64,000 bases of DNA from Qipengyuania vulgaris (GCA_000756795.1 CCSI01000001.1:1-64000), one strand, 5' to 3'; numbered from the stretch's first letter, positions 16,404 through 24,476 are shown. The notes: generated by a model not told the origin, from the letters alone. Program-made: numbers and translations.

Positions 16404-17210
16404 ATGCGGATCGCAAAAATAGTCCTTATCTTAGCTTGCCTGGGAGCCCCGGCAGCCGCTCAAGAGGCGGAAGTGACCCCGAAAGTTGAAGAGGTCTCCG
16501 AAACGGATGTTACCTTGTTAGCTGGCGCCGATTATGCCTCCGGGAATGTTAATGGCCAAGGGTATGAAACCGTCTCCCTGAATGCTGGAATATCTGCCCA
16601 ACCCGGTCGTTTCTCTTTTACTGCTTCTGTCCCGTATGTGATCACCACAGCGCCCGAAGAGCTCATCGTCAGCAATGGCGGCGTGCTTGGCACTCCACTC
16701 CTCTCTCAGCCAACTACACAGTCCCGCGAGGTTACCCGAGAAGGCATCGGTGATCTCATTCTGCAGGGCGGATACTCATTTGAAATAGGAAGTTTGGACG
16801 CGTTTATCGCTGGCAACTTGAAGGTTCCTACCGCTTCTCGAGAGAAAGCCTTGGGAACAGGCGAGTTAGATTATGGAGTGAGTGGCCAAGTTACGCGGCG
16901 GATTGGGCGAACCGTTCCCTTTGCTTCTGCCAGTTACACGGCAATCGGCGAACCCGAAGGCTTCGATGTCCAAAACACCGTTGCCGGCAGCGTGGGTAGC
17001 CATTTCCTTCTGAGCGACACGAGTTCGGTGAGAGCCTCCTATATTTACGAGCAATCGGCCGCGGCCAACGTCGAAGACCATCAATCGATTGGGATAGGCC
17101 TGGACACCGGCCTTTCCAATCACATTCGATTAGGTGTCGATGCGCGTGCAGGTTTGTCCAGCGATGCTCCAGACGCTCGTCTCGGGCTCAGGATCGGAAT
17201 GGGATTCTGA
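16404..17210 (+). CDS. Outer-membrane beta-barrel protein
   Basis: A 268-aa exported protein. A signal peptide (cleavage after ...APAAA, about residue 19) is followed by alternating amphipathic strands with short turns throughout and a C-terminal Phe (IGMGF), the signature of an outer-membrane barrel of about 12 strands. It resembles the MetA-pathway/phenol-degradation transporter superfamily. The substrate is unknown. It is separately transcribed from the PRC-barrel gene because a terminator lies between them. Confidence 0.7.
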   Translation: MRIAKIVLILACLGAPAAAQEAEVTPKVEEVSETDVTLLAGADYASGNVNGQGYETVSLNAGISAQPGRFSFTASVPYVITTAPEELIVSNGGVLGTPLLSQPTTQSREVTREGIGDLILQGGYSFEIGSLDAFIAGNLKVPTASREKALGTGELDYGVSGQVTRRIGRTVPFASASYTAIGEPEGFDVQNTVAGSVGSHFLLSDTSSVRASYIYEQSAAANVEDHQSIGIGLDTGLSNHIRLGVDARAGLSSDAPDARLGLRIGMGF

Positions 17211-17295
17211 CCGGCGGCTATCGAGACCACAGAGCTACCAGCTGAATGTCCGAGATGAGAGCGCGTAGGGAACATAGAAAAAATGTTGAGCGATT

Positions 17296-17381
17296 GACCG
17301 CTTTCGGGTCGTTATCACTTTGTCCGCTAGTGGCGCATCGCTGGTTCGGCAAATCAGTCACGAACTGGGTGGAAAGCGGAC
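17296..17381 (+). repeat. 86-bp intergenic repeat, copy A
   Basis: The left end GACCGCTTTCGGGTCGTTA and the right end GGGTGGAAAGCGGAC form imperfect terminal inverted repeats (GNCCGCTTTC/GAAAGCGGAC). The middle contains CATCGCTGG and a CAGTCA-like segment shared with the other copies. Length is exactly 86 bases, as in copies C and D. Confidence 0.7.
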
Positions 17382-17408
17382 CGTCCACTTCCCGCGATCT
17401 ATCGCTTT

Positions 17409-18128
17409 CTACCTCTCCGAATTTACGTCGGACGCGAAGCGGGCGGCATTCTCCTTCAGGAAATCGCTCTCATCCGCCTGGCCCCAAAAGGCGGGCTGGG
17501 CCTTAGGGATCGTCAGTGCGCGCTGGACAGCCGGACGGGCATCTATCCGGTCGAACCACGCCTGAAGATTGGGCAGGCCATCGATCGAGACCTTCGCCCA
17601 CAAATAGGCGCGCGCCCACGGATAGATGGCCATGTCCGCGATCGTATATTGGTCGGCCGCGATCCATTCTTTCCCCTCTAGCCACCTGTCGAGGACTTCG
17701 AGCAGGCGCCTGCTCTCATCGACATAGCGCTTGATCGAGAACGGTTCCTCATGACCATTGGGCGCTGCAATCCGCTGGAAATACATGGCCTGCCCCATCA
17801 TCGGGCCGATATGGCCAACTTGGAAAAAGAGCCATTGCATAACCTCAGAGCGGCCCACCGGATCGTCAGGCAGGAACTGGCCGTATCTCTCCGCCAGATG
17901 CCAAAGGATCGCGCCGGATTCGAAGATCGGGCGGTCCTCGGACCGATCCACGATAGTCGGGATTTTCCCGTTCGGATTGAGCTTCAGATAATCGGGCGCC
18001 TTCTGCTCCTGCTTCGAAAAATCGATGAAGGTCAGATCGTAAGGGACGCCCGCCTCTTCGAGAAAAATGACCGGCTTGTATCCGTTCATCGTTGCGGCGG
18101 TGTAGAGGTGGATATCAGGCTGCGACAC
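17409..18128 (-). CDS. Glutathione S-transferase (YghU/Nu-like)
   Basis: A 239-aa cytosolic enzyme that would conjugate or reduce electrophiles with glutathione. The N-terminal thioredoxin-like domain (about 5-85) has the YTAATMNGYKPVIFLEEAG start with Thr/Asn in the active-site turn, NPNGKIPTIVD with the cis-Pro, and FESGAILWHLAE binding the gamma-glutamyl part. The helical C-terminal domain (95-225) carries ADQYTIADMAIYPW. This is the Nu-class pattern of disulphide-bond reductases. It overlaps the mdaB-like gene by 14 bases, so they are co-transcribed and probably serve the same electrophile response. Confidence 0.88.
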   Translation of the reverse strand: MSQPDIHLYTAATMNGYKPVIFLEEAGVPYDLTFIDFSKQEQKAPDYLKLNPNGKIPTIVDRSEDRPIFESGAILWHLAERYGQFLPDDPVGRSEVMQWLFFQVGHIGPMMGQAMYFQRIAAPNGHEEPFSIKRYVDESRRLLEVLDRWLEGKEWIAADQYTIADMAIYPWARAYLWAKVSIDGLPNLQAWFDRIDARPAVQRALTIPKAQPAFWGQADESDFLKENAARFASDVNSER

Positions 18129-18723
18129 TGGCTGCCTCCGTGGCGAAGATGCCTTTCAGGTGCGCATCAAAACGGGCAAAGTCCATCTCGATCTCCGCAT
18201 TCTTCATAACGTCGAAGGCTCCGAAAGTCGGCAGCGGTTCCATGGCGAAGAACTTGGCGTTGAGATGGACCGGTCGAAGGAGATCGTCGAGCGACATGCC
18301 CTCGAAAAACGGCTCGCTGGGGTCGTCGAGCGACTCCGCCGGCGCGTTGAGCGTCGCAGAAATCATATATTTCGTCCCGGCGAGCGTGCCGCCCATGCCG
18401 TAATTGGCTTTTGGTGCCTCGGGCGAGCGGCCATCGCCAGCGCAGAGGCGGCCATCCATCCCTGCAGTGTAGACTTCGTCCATATACTTCTTGAACGACC
18501 AGGGAACGCCCATCCAGTTCACCGGAAACTGCATGAAGACGAGGTCTGCCCAACGGTGGTTCTCGACCTCTTCATCGACATCGTAGCCGTCGGAAACCTT
18601 GGTTGCGCGCACCTCATCGCCGCGCGCCTCGAAGAACTCGCGAGCCTTGTTGGCAAACGCTGCGTTGAGCTCGCCTTTGGCGAATTCATAGGGTTGGTGA
18701 CCGTTGAGGATCAGGACTTTCAT
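18115..18723 (-). CDS. mdaB: NAD(P)H:quinone reductase, MdaB family
   Basis: A 202-aa flavodoxin-fold FAD enzyme that reduces quinones by two electrons and so avoids semiquinone radicals. It shows the ILNGHQPYEFAKGELN start that binds the FAD phosphates, the FQFPVNWMGVPWSFKKY-type substrate loop (about 65-82) and the GGTLAGTKYMIS segment (about 112-123). Length is family-normal. It is the first gene of a two-gene operon with the GST, divergent from an HxlR regulator whose operator lies between. Confidence 0.88.
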   Translation of the reverse strand: MKVLILNGHQPYEFAKGELNAAFANKAREFFEARGDEVRATKVSDGYDVDEEVENHRWADLVFMQFPVNWMGVPWSFKKYMDEVYTAGMDGRLCAGDGRSPEAPKANYGMGGTLAGTKYMISATLNAPAESLDDPSEPFFEGMSLDDLLRPVHLNAKFFAMEPLPTFGAFDVMKNAEIEMDFARFDAHLKGIFATEAASVAA

Positions 18724-18789
18724 GGTTTCGCTCCTTGCTGACTTGTCGCCGACCCTTGACGAATTAGCGTGTGGAGGTGAAATAATGAA

Positions 18790-18832
18790 AGCAGGTTACG
18801 AACTTCAACCAGTTACCTTTTAGTAACCTGCT
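18790..18832. promoter_or_regulatory. HxlR operator in the mdaB/hxlR divergent promoter
   Basis: AGCAGGTTAC and GTAACCTGCT form a perfect 10-bp inverted repeat spaced by 23 bases. A second, inner dyad GTTAC-N7-GTAAC shares the right half. This nested arrangement of GTTAC/GTAAC half-sites resembles HxlR-family operators and lies 24 bases before the regulator's start codon. Confidence 0.7.
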
Positions 18833-18856
18833 ATTTTGTTGTTCAAGGAGGCGCCA

Positions 18857-19222
18857 ATGCGCGCGAAAGTCATCGAGAATGGAAATGGGCGCCGCGTGGC
18901 GGTGGAAGCCTGCACCGAACCGTGTGCGATCGAGCGCGGAATGCGGATCATCGGCGGCAAGTGGACGGGCTCAATCCTTTACCACCTCAAGGATGGCCCC
19001 GTGCGCTTCAATGACCTTGCACGCATGGTAGGCGGGGCGAGCAAGAAGATGATCACCGAACGCCTGCGCCATCTCGAAGATCACGGGATGATCAAACGCG
19101 AGGTCGTTGCGACATCTCCGGTGTCTGTCGAATACGAAATTACCGCCTTCGGAAGCACCGCGATCTGTATTCTCGACGAGCTCCGCCAATGGAGCGAGAA
19201 GGTAAGGTTCCAGCCAGAATGA
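18857..19222 (+). CDS. HxlR-family regulator, likely redox/quinone sensing
   Basis: A 121-aa winged-helix regulator. The ATG is fixed by an AAGGAG site 6 bases upstream; a longer in-frame TTG has none. The domain runs from CAIERGMRIIGGKW (23-36) through the recognition helix (KMITERLRHLEDHGMI) and the wing (VVATSPVSVEYEIT). Cys19 and Cys23 precede the GGKW motif at about the place where YodB and QorR have their redox-sensing Cys. Divergence from a quinone reductase and a GST supports a quinone or electrophile sensor; that is an inference. Confidence 0.88.
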   Translation: MRAKVIENGNGRRVAVEACTEPCAIERGMRIIGGKWTGSILYHLKDGPVRFNDLARMVGGASKKMITERLRHLEDHGMIKREVVATSPVSVEYEITAFGSTAICILDELRQWSEKVRFQPE

Positions 19223-19235
19223 CCCCGTTGCGCAT

Positions 19236-19311
19236 GTCCGCTATCGGGTCGTTATGCGACGGTCAGCACCTGGCACATCGCTAGCTCCACGAATTGGGGT
19301 GGATTGCGGAC
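19236..19311 (+). repeat. Intergenic repeat, copy B (76 bp)
   Basis: The ends GTCCGCTATC and GATTGCGGAC are near-perfect inverted repeats. GGGTCGTTA, CTGGCACATCGCTAGCTCC and GGGGTGGA are shared with copies A and C. It is 10 bases shorter than the 86-bp form, missing part of the region after GCTAGCTC. Confidence 0.7.
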
Positions 19312-19353
19312 AGGAAAGGTTGCTGCTCGAATCCTTGACTTTAAACTGTGCAC

Positions 19354-19781
19354 ATGGATCTAGTCTATTTGCACCTTGGCCCAAACGAGCCCCCCCCAAG
19401 CAGCTTCCGACTGGTCCACTTCGAGTAGTTATCGTATCGGACATTGAGGTCAGCGGTGAATGGCGAAACAGCACCGCCCGATGATTGGTGGACGGCGGCT
19501 GCCTCTATGCGGTCGCTTGGGGATCAGAGTGCGAAGAGTGGCACGACGCCGTAGACTGGGCAGTGCTTGAAACATTCGACTAAGGCGACATTCCTGACGA
19601 TAGGTTTGTGATGACGACGTGGCACGCGGTTGAGCCACTGACAGAAGCGCTTTGGTTTGCCGGAAACTATGCGTTTCATCCGGATGTGGAACTGGAGCGA
19701 ACCGTTCTCCTTCACGTCGCCAATGAAGCCAATGAGGACGAGATGATTGCGATCTATGCGGCAAGCCAAAATGATGAATGA
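19354..19781 (+). pseudogene. Broken conserved hypothetical gene
   Basis: Start ATG at 19354 gives MDLVYLHLGPNEPPPSSF, then VHFE and a stop; a one-base shift at about 19423-19428 restores the reading (RVVIVSDIEVSGEWRN). In that frame there is a TGA at 19482, then WGSECEEWHDAVDWAVLE, a TAA at 19581, then FVMTTWHAVEPLTEALWFA and AFHPDVELERTVLLHV to the stop at 19779-19781. The three segments together read as one protein of about 140 aa of a conserved family I recognise by the FVMTTWH block but cannot name with certainty. It is flanked on both sides by intergenic repeat copies. Confidence 0.75.
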
Positions 19782-19788
19782 CCCAATC

Positions 19789-19874
19789 GTCCGCAATCGG
19801 CTCGTTAGCTGAAGGTCCATTCCTGGCACAGCGCTAGCTCGGTGACAGCGTCGCCAGATGAGTGGGAAGCGGAC
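19789..19874 (+). repeat. 86-bp intergenic repeat, copy C
   Basis: The ends are GTCCGCAATC and GGGAAGCGGAC. Inside are CTCGTTAGCTGA, CCTGGCACAGCGCTAGCTC and a GTGACAGCGTC segment that aligns with copy D. It begins 8 bases after the pseudogene stop and ends 16 bases before the permease stop. Confidence 0.7.
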
Positions 19875-19890
19875 GTGCCGGCCGAGCTTC

Positions 19891-21462
19891 CTAAATTTTT
19901 GGTGGGTCTATGGGAATTAGCGTTTCAGAGCCTTCGATATCGTCAATCACCTCGATCTTGCCTTTACCCAGGTGGCTCCGTGCTCGTCCGTAAACGAAGT
20001 AAATCCCAGTGCCGATGACCGTCCAGGCCGGGAGCACGATCATGGCTTCGCTGGGCAGATTGAGAAAGAGGAAAATGCAGCCGACGATCGCGGCAGGCGC
20101 GACCACCCACAATCCCCGTACTTTGAAAGGCCTCGTCACATCGGGGCGTTGCTTGCGCAGAACCATCACAGCAATTGCTACCAACGCAAAAGCGTAGAGC
20201 GTGCCAGCATTTGCGATGTCGGCCAGTTGTCCCACGGGAAAGAATGCTGCAGCAAGCGCCACAACCGCGCCAGTGATCACGGTGACCACATGTGGCGTAT
20301 GCCACTTAGGATGCACCCTGCTCAGCACTTCCGGCAACAAACCGTCGCGGCTCATAACGAAGAAGATGCGTGTCTGGGCGAATAACAGCACGAGGATAAC
20401 GGAAGGAAGGGCCAAAAACGCCGCGTAGCCAAGCACATTACCAACGCCTGACCAACCAATCTGACGCAATACGTGCGCGAGCGCTTCATCGGAGCAAACG
20501 AGCGCGGCGGCGTATTGCGGCATCGCGCATTGGCGCGCTAGTTCTTCGGAGCCCGCCGAAAACGGAATGCCATCTGGCCCCAAGATTGGTTGGCCGCCTA
20601 TGGTGCCGATGGCACCTGCCGCCACGGCAATGTAGAAGACCGTGCAAAACAGCAGGGACCCAACCAGCCCAATCGGGACATTCTTTTGGGGATTCTTGGT
20701 CTCTTCCGCTGCCGTAGAGACAGCATCAAAACCGACGTAAGCGAAGAAAATCGTGGCAGCTGCGCCGACCGCACCGAGGCCGCTACCCCAGCCGCCAAAA
20801 ATTCCCGCTGGCAGAAACGGATTGAATTTCTCCGGATCCACCTGGGGCAGCGTGAGGGCGATAAATATCGTCAGTGCCGAAACCTTGATGGCCACAAGTA
20901 CTGCATTCACCTTCGCGCTTTCGCTAGTTCCGATCATCAAGAGCCAAGTCACTAGAAGCGCGATGACCATCGCCGGAAGGTTAATAAATCCGCCCTCGAC
21001 TCCGCCGAGTGCGAGCGGACCGCCAGATAGCGAAGGAGGAAGGAATATGTCGAAGGTCTCATTGAGTATTGAGCCGACGAAATAGCCTGACCAGCCAACT
21101 GAAACGGCACTTGCAGCGATAGCGTATTCGAGGACCAGGGCCCATCCGACTGTCCAGGCGAGGAATTCGCCCATGGTTGCATATGTGTAGGTATAAGCCG
21201 ACCCGGACACGGGGATGGTCGAGGCAATTTCGGCATAGCAGAGAGCTGCGACCACACAAATCAGACCCGCCATGGCGAAAGCGAGCATTAGGCCGGGACC
21301 GGCTTTTTGCGCACCAGCAGCGGTCAACACGAATATCCCGGTGCCAATGATGCAACCTATACCGAACAACATGAGCTGGAAGCCACCCATCGTCCGCTTG
21401 AGTGATTTCTTGCTCGCCGCGGCCAGAATGGCGTCAAGCGGCTTAACGCGATCGAAGATCAT
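19891..21462 (-). CDS. APC-family amino acid permease
   Basis: A 523-aa inner-membrane transporter of the APC superfamily with about 12 helices. I start at MIFDRVKPLDAIL because this lead is typical of the family; 20 further in-frame codons upstream look non-coding. The first helix has the GIGCIIGTGIFVLTA signature (unwound helix 1 that binds the substrate carboxylate), and PVSGSAYTYTYA and FFAYVGFDAVSTAAEETKNP follow as expected. A periplasmic loop of about 50 residues with two Cys (near 325-350) is longer than usual. Cationic amino acids are the likely substrates, as in the YfnA/CAT clade; this is an inference. Confidence 0.87.
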   Translation of the reverse strand: MIFDRVKPLDAILAAASKKSLKRTMGGFQLMLFGIGCIIGTGIFVLTAAGAQKAGPGLMLAFAMAGLICVVAALCYAEIASTIPVSGSAYTYTYATMGEFLAWTVGWALVLEYAIAASAVSVGWSGYFVGSILNETFDIFLPPSLSGGPLALGGVEGGFINLPAMVIALLVTWLLMIGTSESAKVNAVLVAIKVSALTIFIALTLPQVDPEKFNPFLPAGIFGGWGSGLGAVGAAATIFFAYVGFDAVSTAAEETKNPQKNVPIGLVGSLLFCTVFYIAVAAGAIGTIGGQPILGPDGIPFSAGSEELARQCAMPQYAAALVCSDEALAHVLRQIGWSGVGNVLGYAAFLALPSVILVLLFAQTRIFFVMSRDGLLPEVLSRVHPKWHTPHVVTVITGAVVALAAAFFPVGQLADIANAGTLYAFALVAIAVMVLRKQRPDVTRPFKVRGLWVVAPAAIVGCIFLFLNLPSEAMIVLPAWTVIGTGIYFVYGRARSHLGKGKIEVIDDIEGSETLIPIDPPKI

Positions 21463-21532
21463 ATTTTGGAAAGCTCGATGACCCGCAACGGCAAATTCGC
21501 GTCCAGCCGGTCGCGCTAACAATTAGCATCTC

Positions 21533-21572
21533 GCTGAGGCCCGTAAAACAGAAAAGTGATGGTCAGCCCGAT
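21533..21572. repeat. Repeat-related fragment
   Basis: GCTGAGGCCCGTAAAACAGA resembles GCTAAGGCGCGTAAAACAGA at about 4507-4530, and both are followed by an AGCNCGA-like segment. It is probably part of a related intergenic repeat; ends are not definable. Confidence 0.3.
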
Positions 21573-21630
21573 TTATGCGAAGGAAAATTGCGCCTGTGCA
21601 CCTCTTCGCTAGAGATGGGACTAGTGCGGT

Positions 21631-21909
21631 TCATCTGATCAGGCTTACCAGTTCCAGGGCAATGATCCCGGCAACCGTCAAGAGCAGGAAGTTGACGGGA
21701 TGCCTGCGCGTCCCTTTCTGGCGAAACCAATTTTTCGCAAGAGCTACAAGCGCAAGGCATCCTGCCACCAAAAGAGATGTCCGTTGGAGGAGCAATGGCT
21801 CGAACACGATATCGGAAAAGATGGTCGCAGCGAGGAATGCGGTTGCCACATAGAGCGCTACAATCGCCACTTCTGAGGCCGAAAACTGGTCGGAAGAGGT
21901 TTGTCTCAC
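21631..21909 (-). CDS. Small three-helix membrane protein
   Basis: A 92-aa hydrophobic protein with a GTG start. Helices lie at about residues 14-34, 40-58 and 72-90, with a basic loop (KNWFRQKGTRRHP) between the second and third. There is no recognised family. It is transcribed left with the small membrane protein gene 28 bases upstream, with which it may form an operon. Confidence 0.5.
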   Translation of the reverse strand: MRQTSSDQFSASEVAIVALYVATAFLAATIFSDIVFEPLLLQRTSLLVAGCLALVALAKNWFRQKGTRRHPVNFLLLTVAGIIALELVSLIR

Positions 21910-21937
21910 GATAATCGCACCTAGCTTCCTAGCTGCC

Positions 21938-22249
21938 TTAACCCGACAGGTGATATGCTAAGGAAAACATGATCCCCACGCTCACCAACGCGAAAATTAT
22001 CAGCACAAGTGGAGCTTCGACGCCACGAGATGTAGCTTTCTCATGGTCCTTGAGGAACAGCTTTGCCTTGGCTGCAACATCCTTCTCGCACGTCAGAAGG
22101 GCAGTTTCGACGGGCGGAGCGGTCTTATAGAAATCTATAAGTTCACTGAGTTCAGAGTTAAGAAGTTCGGGATATCGAAGCAGCAATGAGGATATTCGGG
22201 CGCGCCGGAAATCACTGCTCACTGAGATTACTGTCGCAGATTCTGACAT
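21938..22249 (-). CDS. Small tail-anchored-type membrane protein
   Basis: A 103-aa protein starting MSESATV, preceded by a GGAG site at 9 bases; an upstream in-frame ATG is less likely. The N-terminal part is a soluble helical region (RYPELLNSELSELIDFYKTA and a Cys-containing CEKDVAAKAK stretch), and one membrane helix ends the protein (about 80-100). The layout recalls small anti-sigma-like or chaperone-anchoring proteins, but no function can be assigned. Confidence 0.6.
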   Translation of the reverse strand: MSESATVISVSSDFRRARISSLLLRYPELLNSELSELIDFYKTAPPVETALLTCEKDVAAKAKLFLKDHEKATSRGVEAPLVLIIFALVSVGIMFSLAYHLSG

Positions 22250-22348
22250 TAATAAAACTCCGGATCGATCCATCTCGCTCGTCGGCGAGCATTCAGATCG
22301 TCAGGAACGCGCCCGAGTTTCAAAATGCGCTCCTGGCTACGATTCCAA

Positions 22349-22600
22349 CTAGTTGCTCGGAGGAGGAGTTGCCTCTTCGGTTGCGGGGAGGTCTTCGACG
22401 ACTTCGCTGGTCGTGGATACATCCTCCGGACCGGCTTCCTTAGCTGCAGGTGCGGCTTCGACAGGCTCTACGGCCGGCGATTCAACGATGGTCGCCGGCA
22501 CGCCGGTTTCCGACGCAGTGTCCTGCGATGAGGGGGCATCACAGGCAGCGAGCGCAAGTGCGCCGAGGCTCGCGCCAAGGGCAAGAACGACTTTGGTCAT
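22349..22600 (-). CDS. Small Ala/Glu/Pro-rich lipoprotein
   Basis: An 83-aa protein with a clear lipoprotein signal (LALAAC, Cys20) and a short acidic mature part rich in Ala, Glu, Pro, Val and Thr. The mature part is low-complexity and probably disordered, so it may be a spacer or surface lipoprotein. No catalytic or binding motif is visible. Confidence 0.65.
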   Translation of the reverse strand: MTKVVLALGASLGALALAACDAPSSQDTASETGVPATIVESPAVEPVEAAPAAKEAGPEDVSTTSEVVEDLPATEEATPPPSN

Positions 22601-22708
22601 TTTTGATGTTTTCCTAGAATGCCCTTAGCCATGATTGGCTTGGAACGGTCATCATTTAGTGCGCCTTGCTGAGTCGCGCTAACAGAATATAACGAGCTCG
22701 CCTATCAG

Positions 22709-22794
22709 GTCCGCTGACGGGTCGTGAGCTGACCGTCCGCTCCAGACTCATTGCCATCTAGGTGAAAGCGTCATCAGTTGGGTGGTTCGCTGAC
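22709..22794 (+). repeat. 86-bp intergenic repeat, copy D
   Basis: The left end GTCCGCTGACGGGTCGTGAGCTGA fits the family (first 20 bases compared), and the middle has GGTGAAAGCGTCATCAGTTGG. The right end TTCGCTGAC is the most degraded of the copies. Length is again 86 bases. Confidence 0.6.
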
Positions 22795-22877
22795 ATTCGG
22801 ATGCAAACTGAGCTGCTCTGTATTAATTCGTCCATATTGGCGAAGGCACAATGAATTGATCAGGTGAGGAAGATAGC

Positions 22878-23063
22878 ATGTCCGATGAGCAGACGCCGGT
22901 CGTGAATGGCATCAAATGCAAGGTCATCGCCGGAGTCCACAAAGGTAAGACAGGGTTGGTCGAAGACCTAAATCGCAGCAAGGGCGGCAATCTGACCATT
23001 ACTGTCCGTCAGGACGATGGCACTCGCTTCAAGACTCTTGCTAGGAGTGTCGAGAAGACCTGA
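22878..23063 (+). CDS. Small KOW-domain protein
   Basis: A 61-aa protein with a GAGGAAG ribosome binding site. Residues about 12-55 form a KOW-like SH3 barrel (CKVIAGVHKGKTGLVEDL, then LTITVRQDDGTRF), the small RNA- or protein-binding module of NusG and ribosomal L24/L26. No other domain is present, so it may bind RNA or ribosomes; its partner is unknown. It stands alone between a repeat copy and a terminator. Confidence 0.65.
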   Translation: MSDEQTPVVNGIKCKVIAGVHKGKTGLVEDLNRSKGGNLTITVRQDDGTRFKTLARSVEKT

Positions 23064-23226
23064 ACCGACAGGTTCCGCAACCGGGTCGAAAGCGGAATAA
23101 CAGCGTTTGCGGCCTCGGCCTCCAAAAGCAAACTGGCTTCTGTCGGCCCCTTACCGGGCGAAGACACAAAACGGATGTGGCACTAGATTTCTATAGTGGC
23201 CTTTGTGTTACACCGTCCGATGTGAG

Positions 23227-23238
23227 CCCCCGCAACCA
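23227..23238 (+). repeat. 12-bp copy of the tRNA-fMet 3' end
   Basis: CCCCCGCAACCA is identical to bases 288-299, the 3' end of the initiator tRNA including CCA. The T-arm and everything upstream are missing, so this is not a tRNA gene. It is followed at once by a transcription terminator, as a tRNA gene end would be. It may be the displaced attachment site of an old integration at the tRNA. Confidence 0.5.
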
Positions 23239-23248
23239 AATCAAAAAA

Positions 23249-23275
23249 CAGCCCGCCAAAACAGGGGGCTTTTTT
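23249..23275 (+). terminator. Rho-independent terminator
   Basis: AGCCC and GGGCT form a stem around an 11-base loop, followed by TTTTT. It directly follows the tRNA-end copy and would normally terminate a tRNA transcript. Confidence 0.7.
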
Positions 23276-23417
23276 GTGTCCCGTGCAGATGAGAAGCGAG
23301 ATTCCATCTCTGGGCGTAAGGCCGGGCTGACCTGACTGGGCGCGACTATACGGTCTAGGGTAGGAGCTGGTCGCCATTGGTTGTCAAATTCCCGAAGCTG
23401 TGGTTGAACCGGCGGCA

Positions 23418-24476
23418 ATGGGGCCGACAATCGAACAATTAGGGCAGCGATGCAGGGATGCTGCGGTCGGCGCGTACCGATGGGACGCGTTGCTGCAGGA
23501 TCTTGCTGAATGGGTGGGAGGCTCGAAGGCGCTCCTACTAGGTGCCGAAGAGAAAGGGCCCTATCGCCATTCGGCAAACTGGAATCATGAACCCGAGGCC
23601 CTTTCCCGCTACAACAGCCATTACAACCGCTTCGATCCTCGCGCCCGCTTCGCGCATTTCACACCGCTTCACCAGTGCCAGCTGGGGCAGCAATATGTCC
23701 CCAACGAGAGCATCGCGGGGACCGAATATTTCGATGCCATCAACATTGCCGGGGATGTCAAGGACTCGGTGCACGGTGTTATTGCCAGCAACCCTGAAAT
23801 CGGGCGTCGTTCGATCAGCATCCAACGCGGCTTTGGCGAGGCATTTTTCGAAAGAGAAGATGCTGCGCGACTAACCGCGGTGCTCCCGATGCTCGGCGCC
23901 GCCATGCGCGATTCGATCCGCCTAGCGCGCTGTCTCGCCGGACAGATGAGCGGTGAAGGGTATTGCTACATGGTTCTCGATCCCGGGCGCCGCGTGGTGT
24001 TCAGCGATTTCGATGACGATGTGATATTCGTGAAAGGCGGCTCGCTTTCGCTGACCAGGGGTAAGCTGACCAGCGGCGATACGCGGATAGACAAAGCAAT
24101 CGAGCGGGCTATCAGTTCAGCGATAAGCGGCACACCCCTTCATCTTGATATCGCCGGTCTGGAACTGTCCTTTACGGGGCTTCCGCCAGCGCTTGGATGG
24201 CTCGCCAGTGAGGATCATTGTTTTCTTGCGCTCGTCCCCAAGCCGGACCTGACAAAGACGCGCACCGATTTGTTCGCCATCGCTCATGGTTTTTCCGCGC
24301 GCGAGAAAGAGATCCTGTCCGTCCTGCTTGGCGAGGACGATTTGCGCAATGCAGCGGAGAAGGCGGGTCTCACCTACGAAACCTTGCGCTGGCATGTGAA
24401 GAACATGCAGCAGAAAAGCGGTATTCAGCGACGCGAAGCCATGCTGGCCGCGGCTCGCGAAGGAAGGCTCGACTAA
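23418..24476 (+). CDS. LuxR-type helix-turn-helix regulator
   Basis: A 352-aa regulator if the ATG at 23418 is used; a GTG at 23400 would add six residues, and neither has a good ribosome binding site. A long N-terminal domain (about 1-280) has PAS/GAF-like patches (YNRFDPRARFAHF, CYMVLDPGRRVVFSDF) and the C-terminus is a LuxR-type HTH (FSAREKEILSVLLGEDD, then YETLRWHVKNMQQKSG). This two-part layout is common among sphingomonad LuxR regulators of unknown signal. It converges with the MpaB-like gene, with 5 bases between the stops. Confidence 0.82.
   Translation: MGPTIEQLGQRCRDAAVGAYRWDALLQDLAEWVGGSKALLLGAEEKGPYRHSANWNHEPEALSRYNSHYNRFDPRARFAHFTPLHQCQLGQQYVPNESIAGTEYFDAINIAGDVKDSVHGVIASNPEIGRRSISIQRGFGEAFFEREDAARLTAVLPMLGAAMRDSIRLARCLAGQMSGEGYCYMVLDPGRRVVFSDFDDDVIFVKGGSLSLTRGKLTSGDTRIDKAIERAISSAISGTPLHLDIAGLELSFTGLPPALGWLASEDHCFLALVPKPDLTKTRTDLFAIAHGFSAREKEILSVLLGEDDLRNAAEKAGLTYETLRWHVKNMQQKSGIQRREAMLAAAREGRLD

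Noticed and set aside
23183-23577. Minus-strand ORFs near the tRNA-end copy
   Set aside because: They contain peptides resembling antisense tRNA-end translations and overlap the start of the LuxR-type gene.
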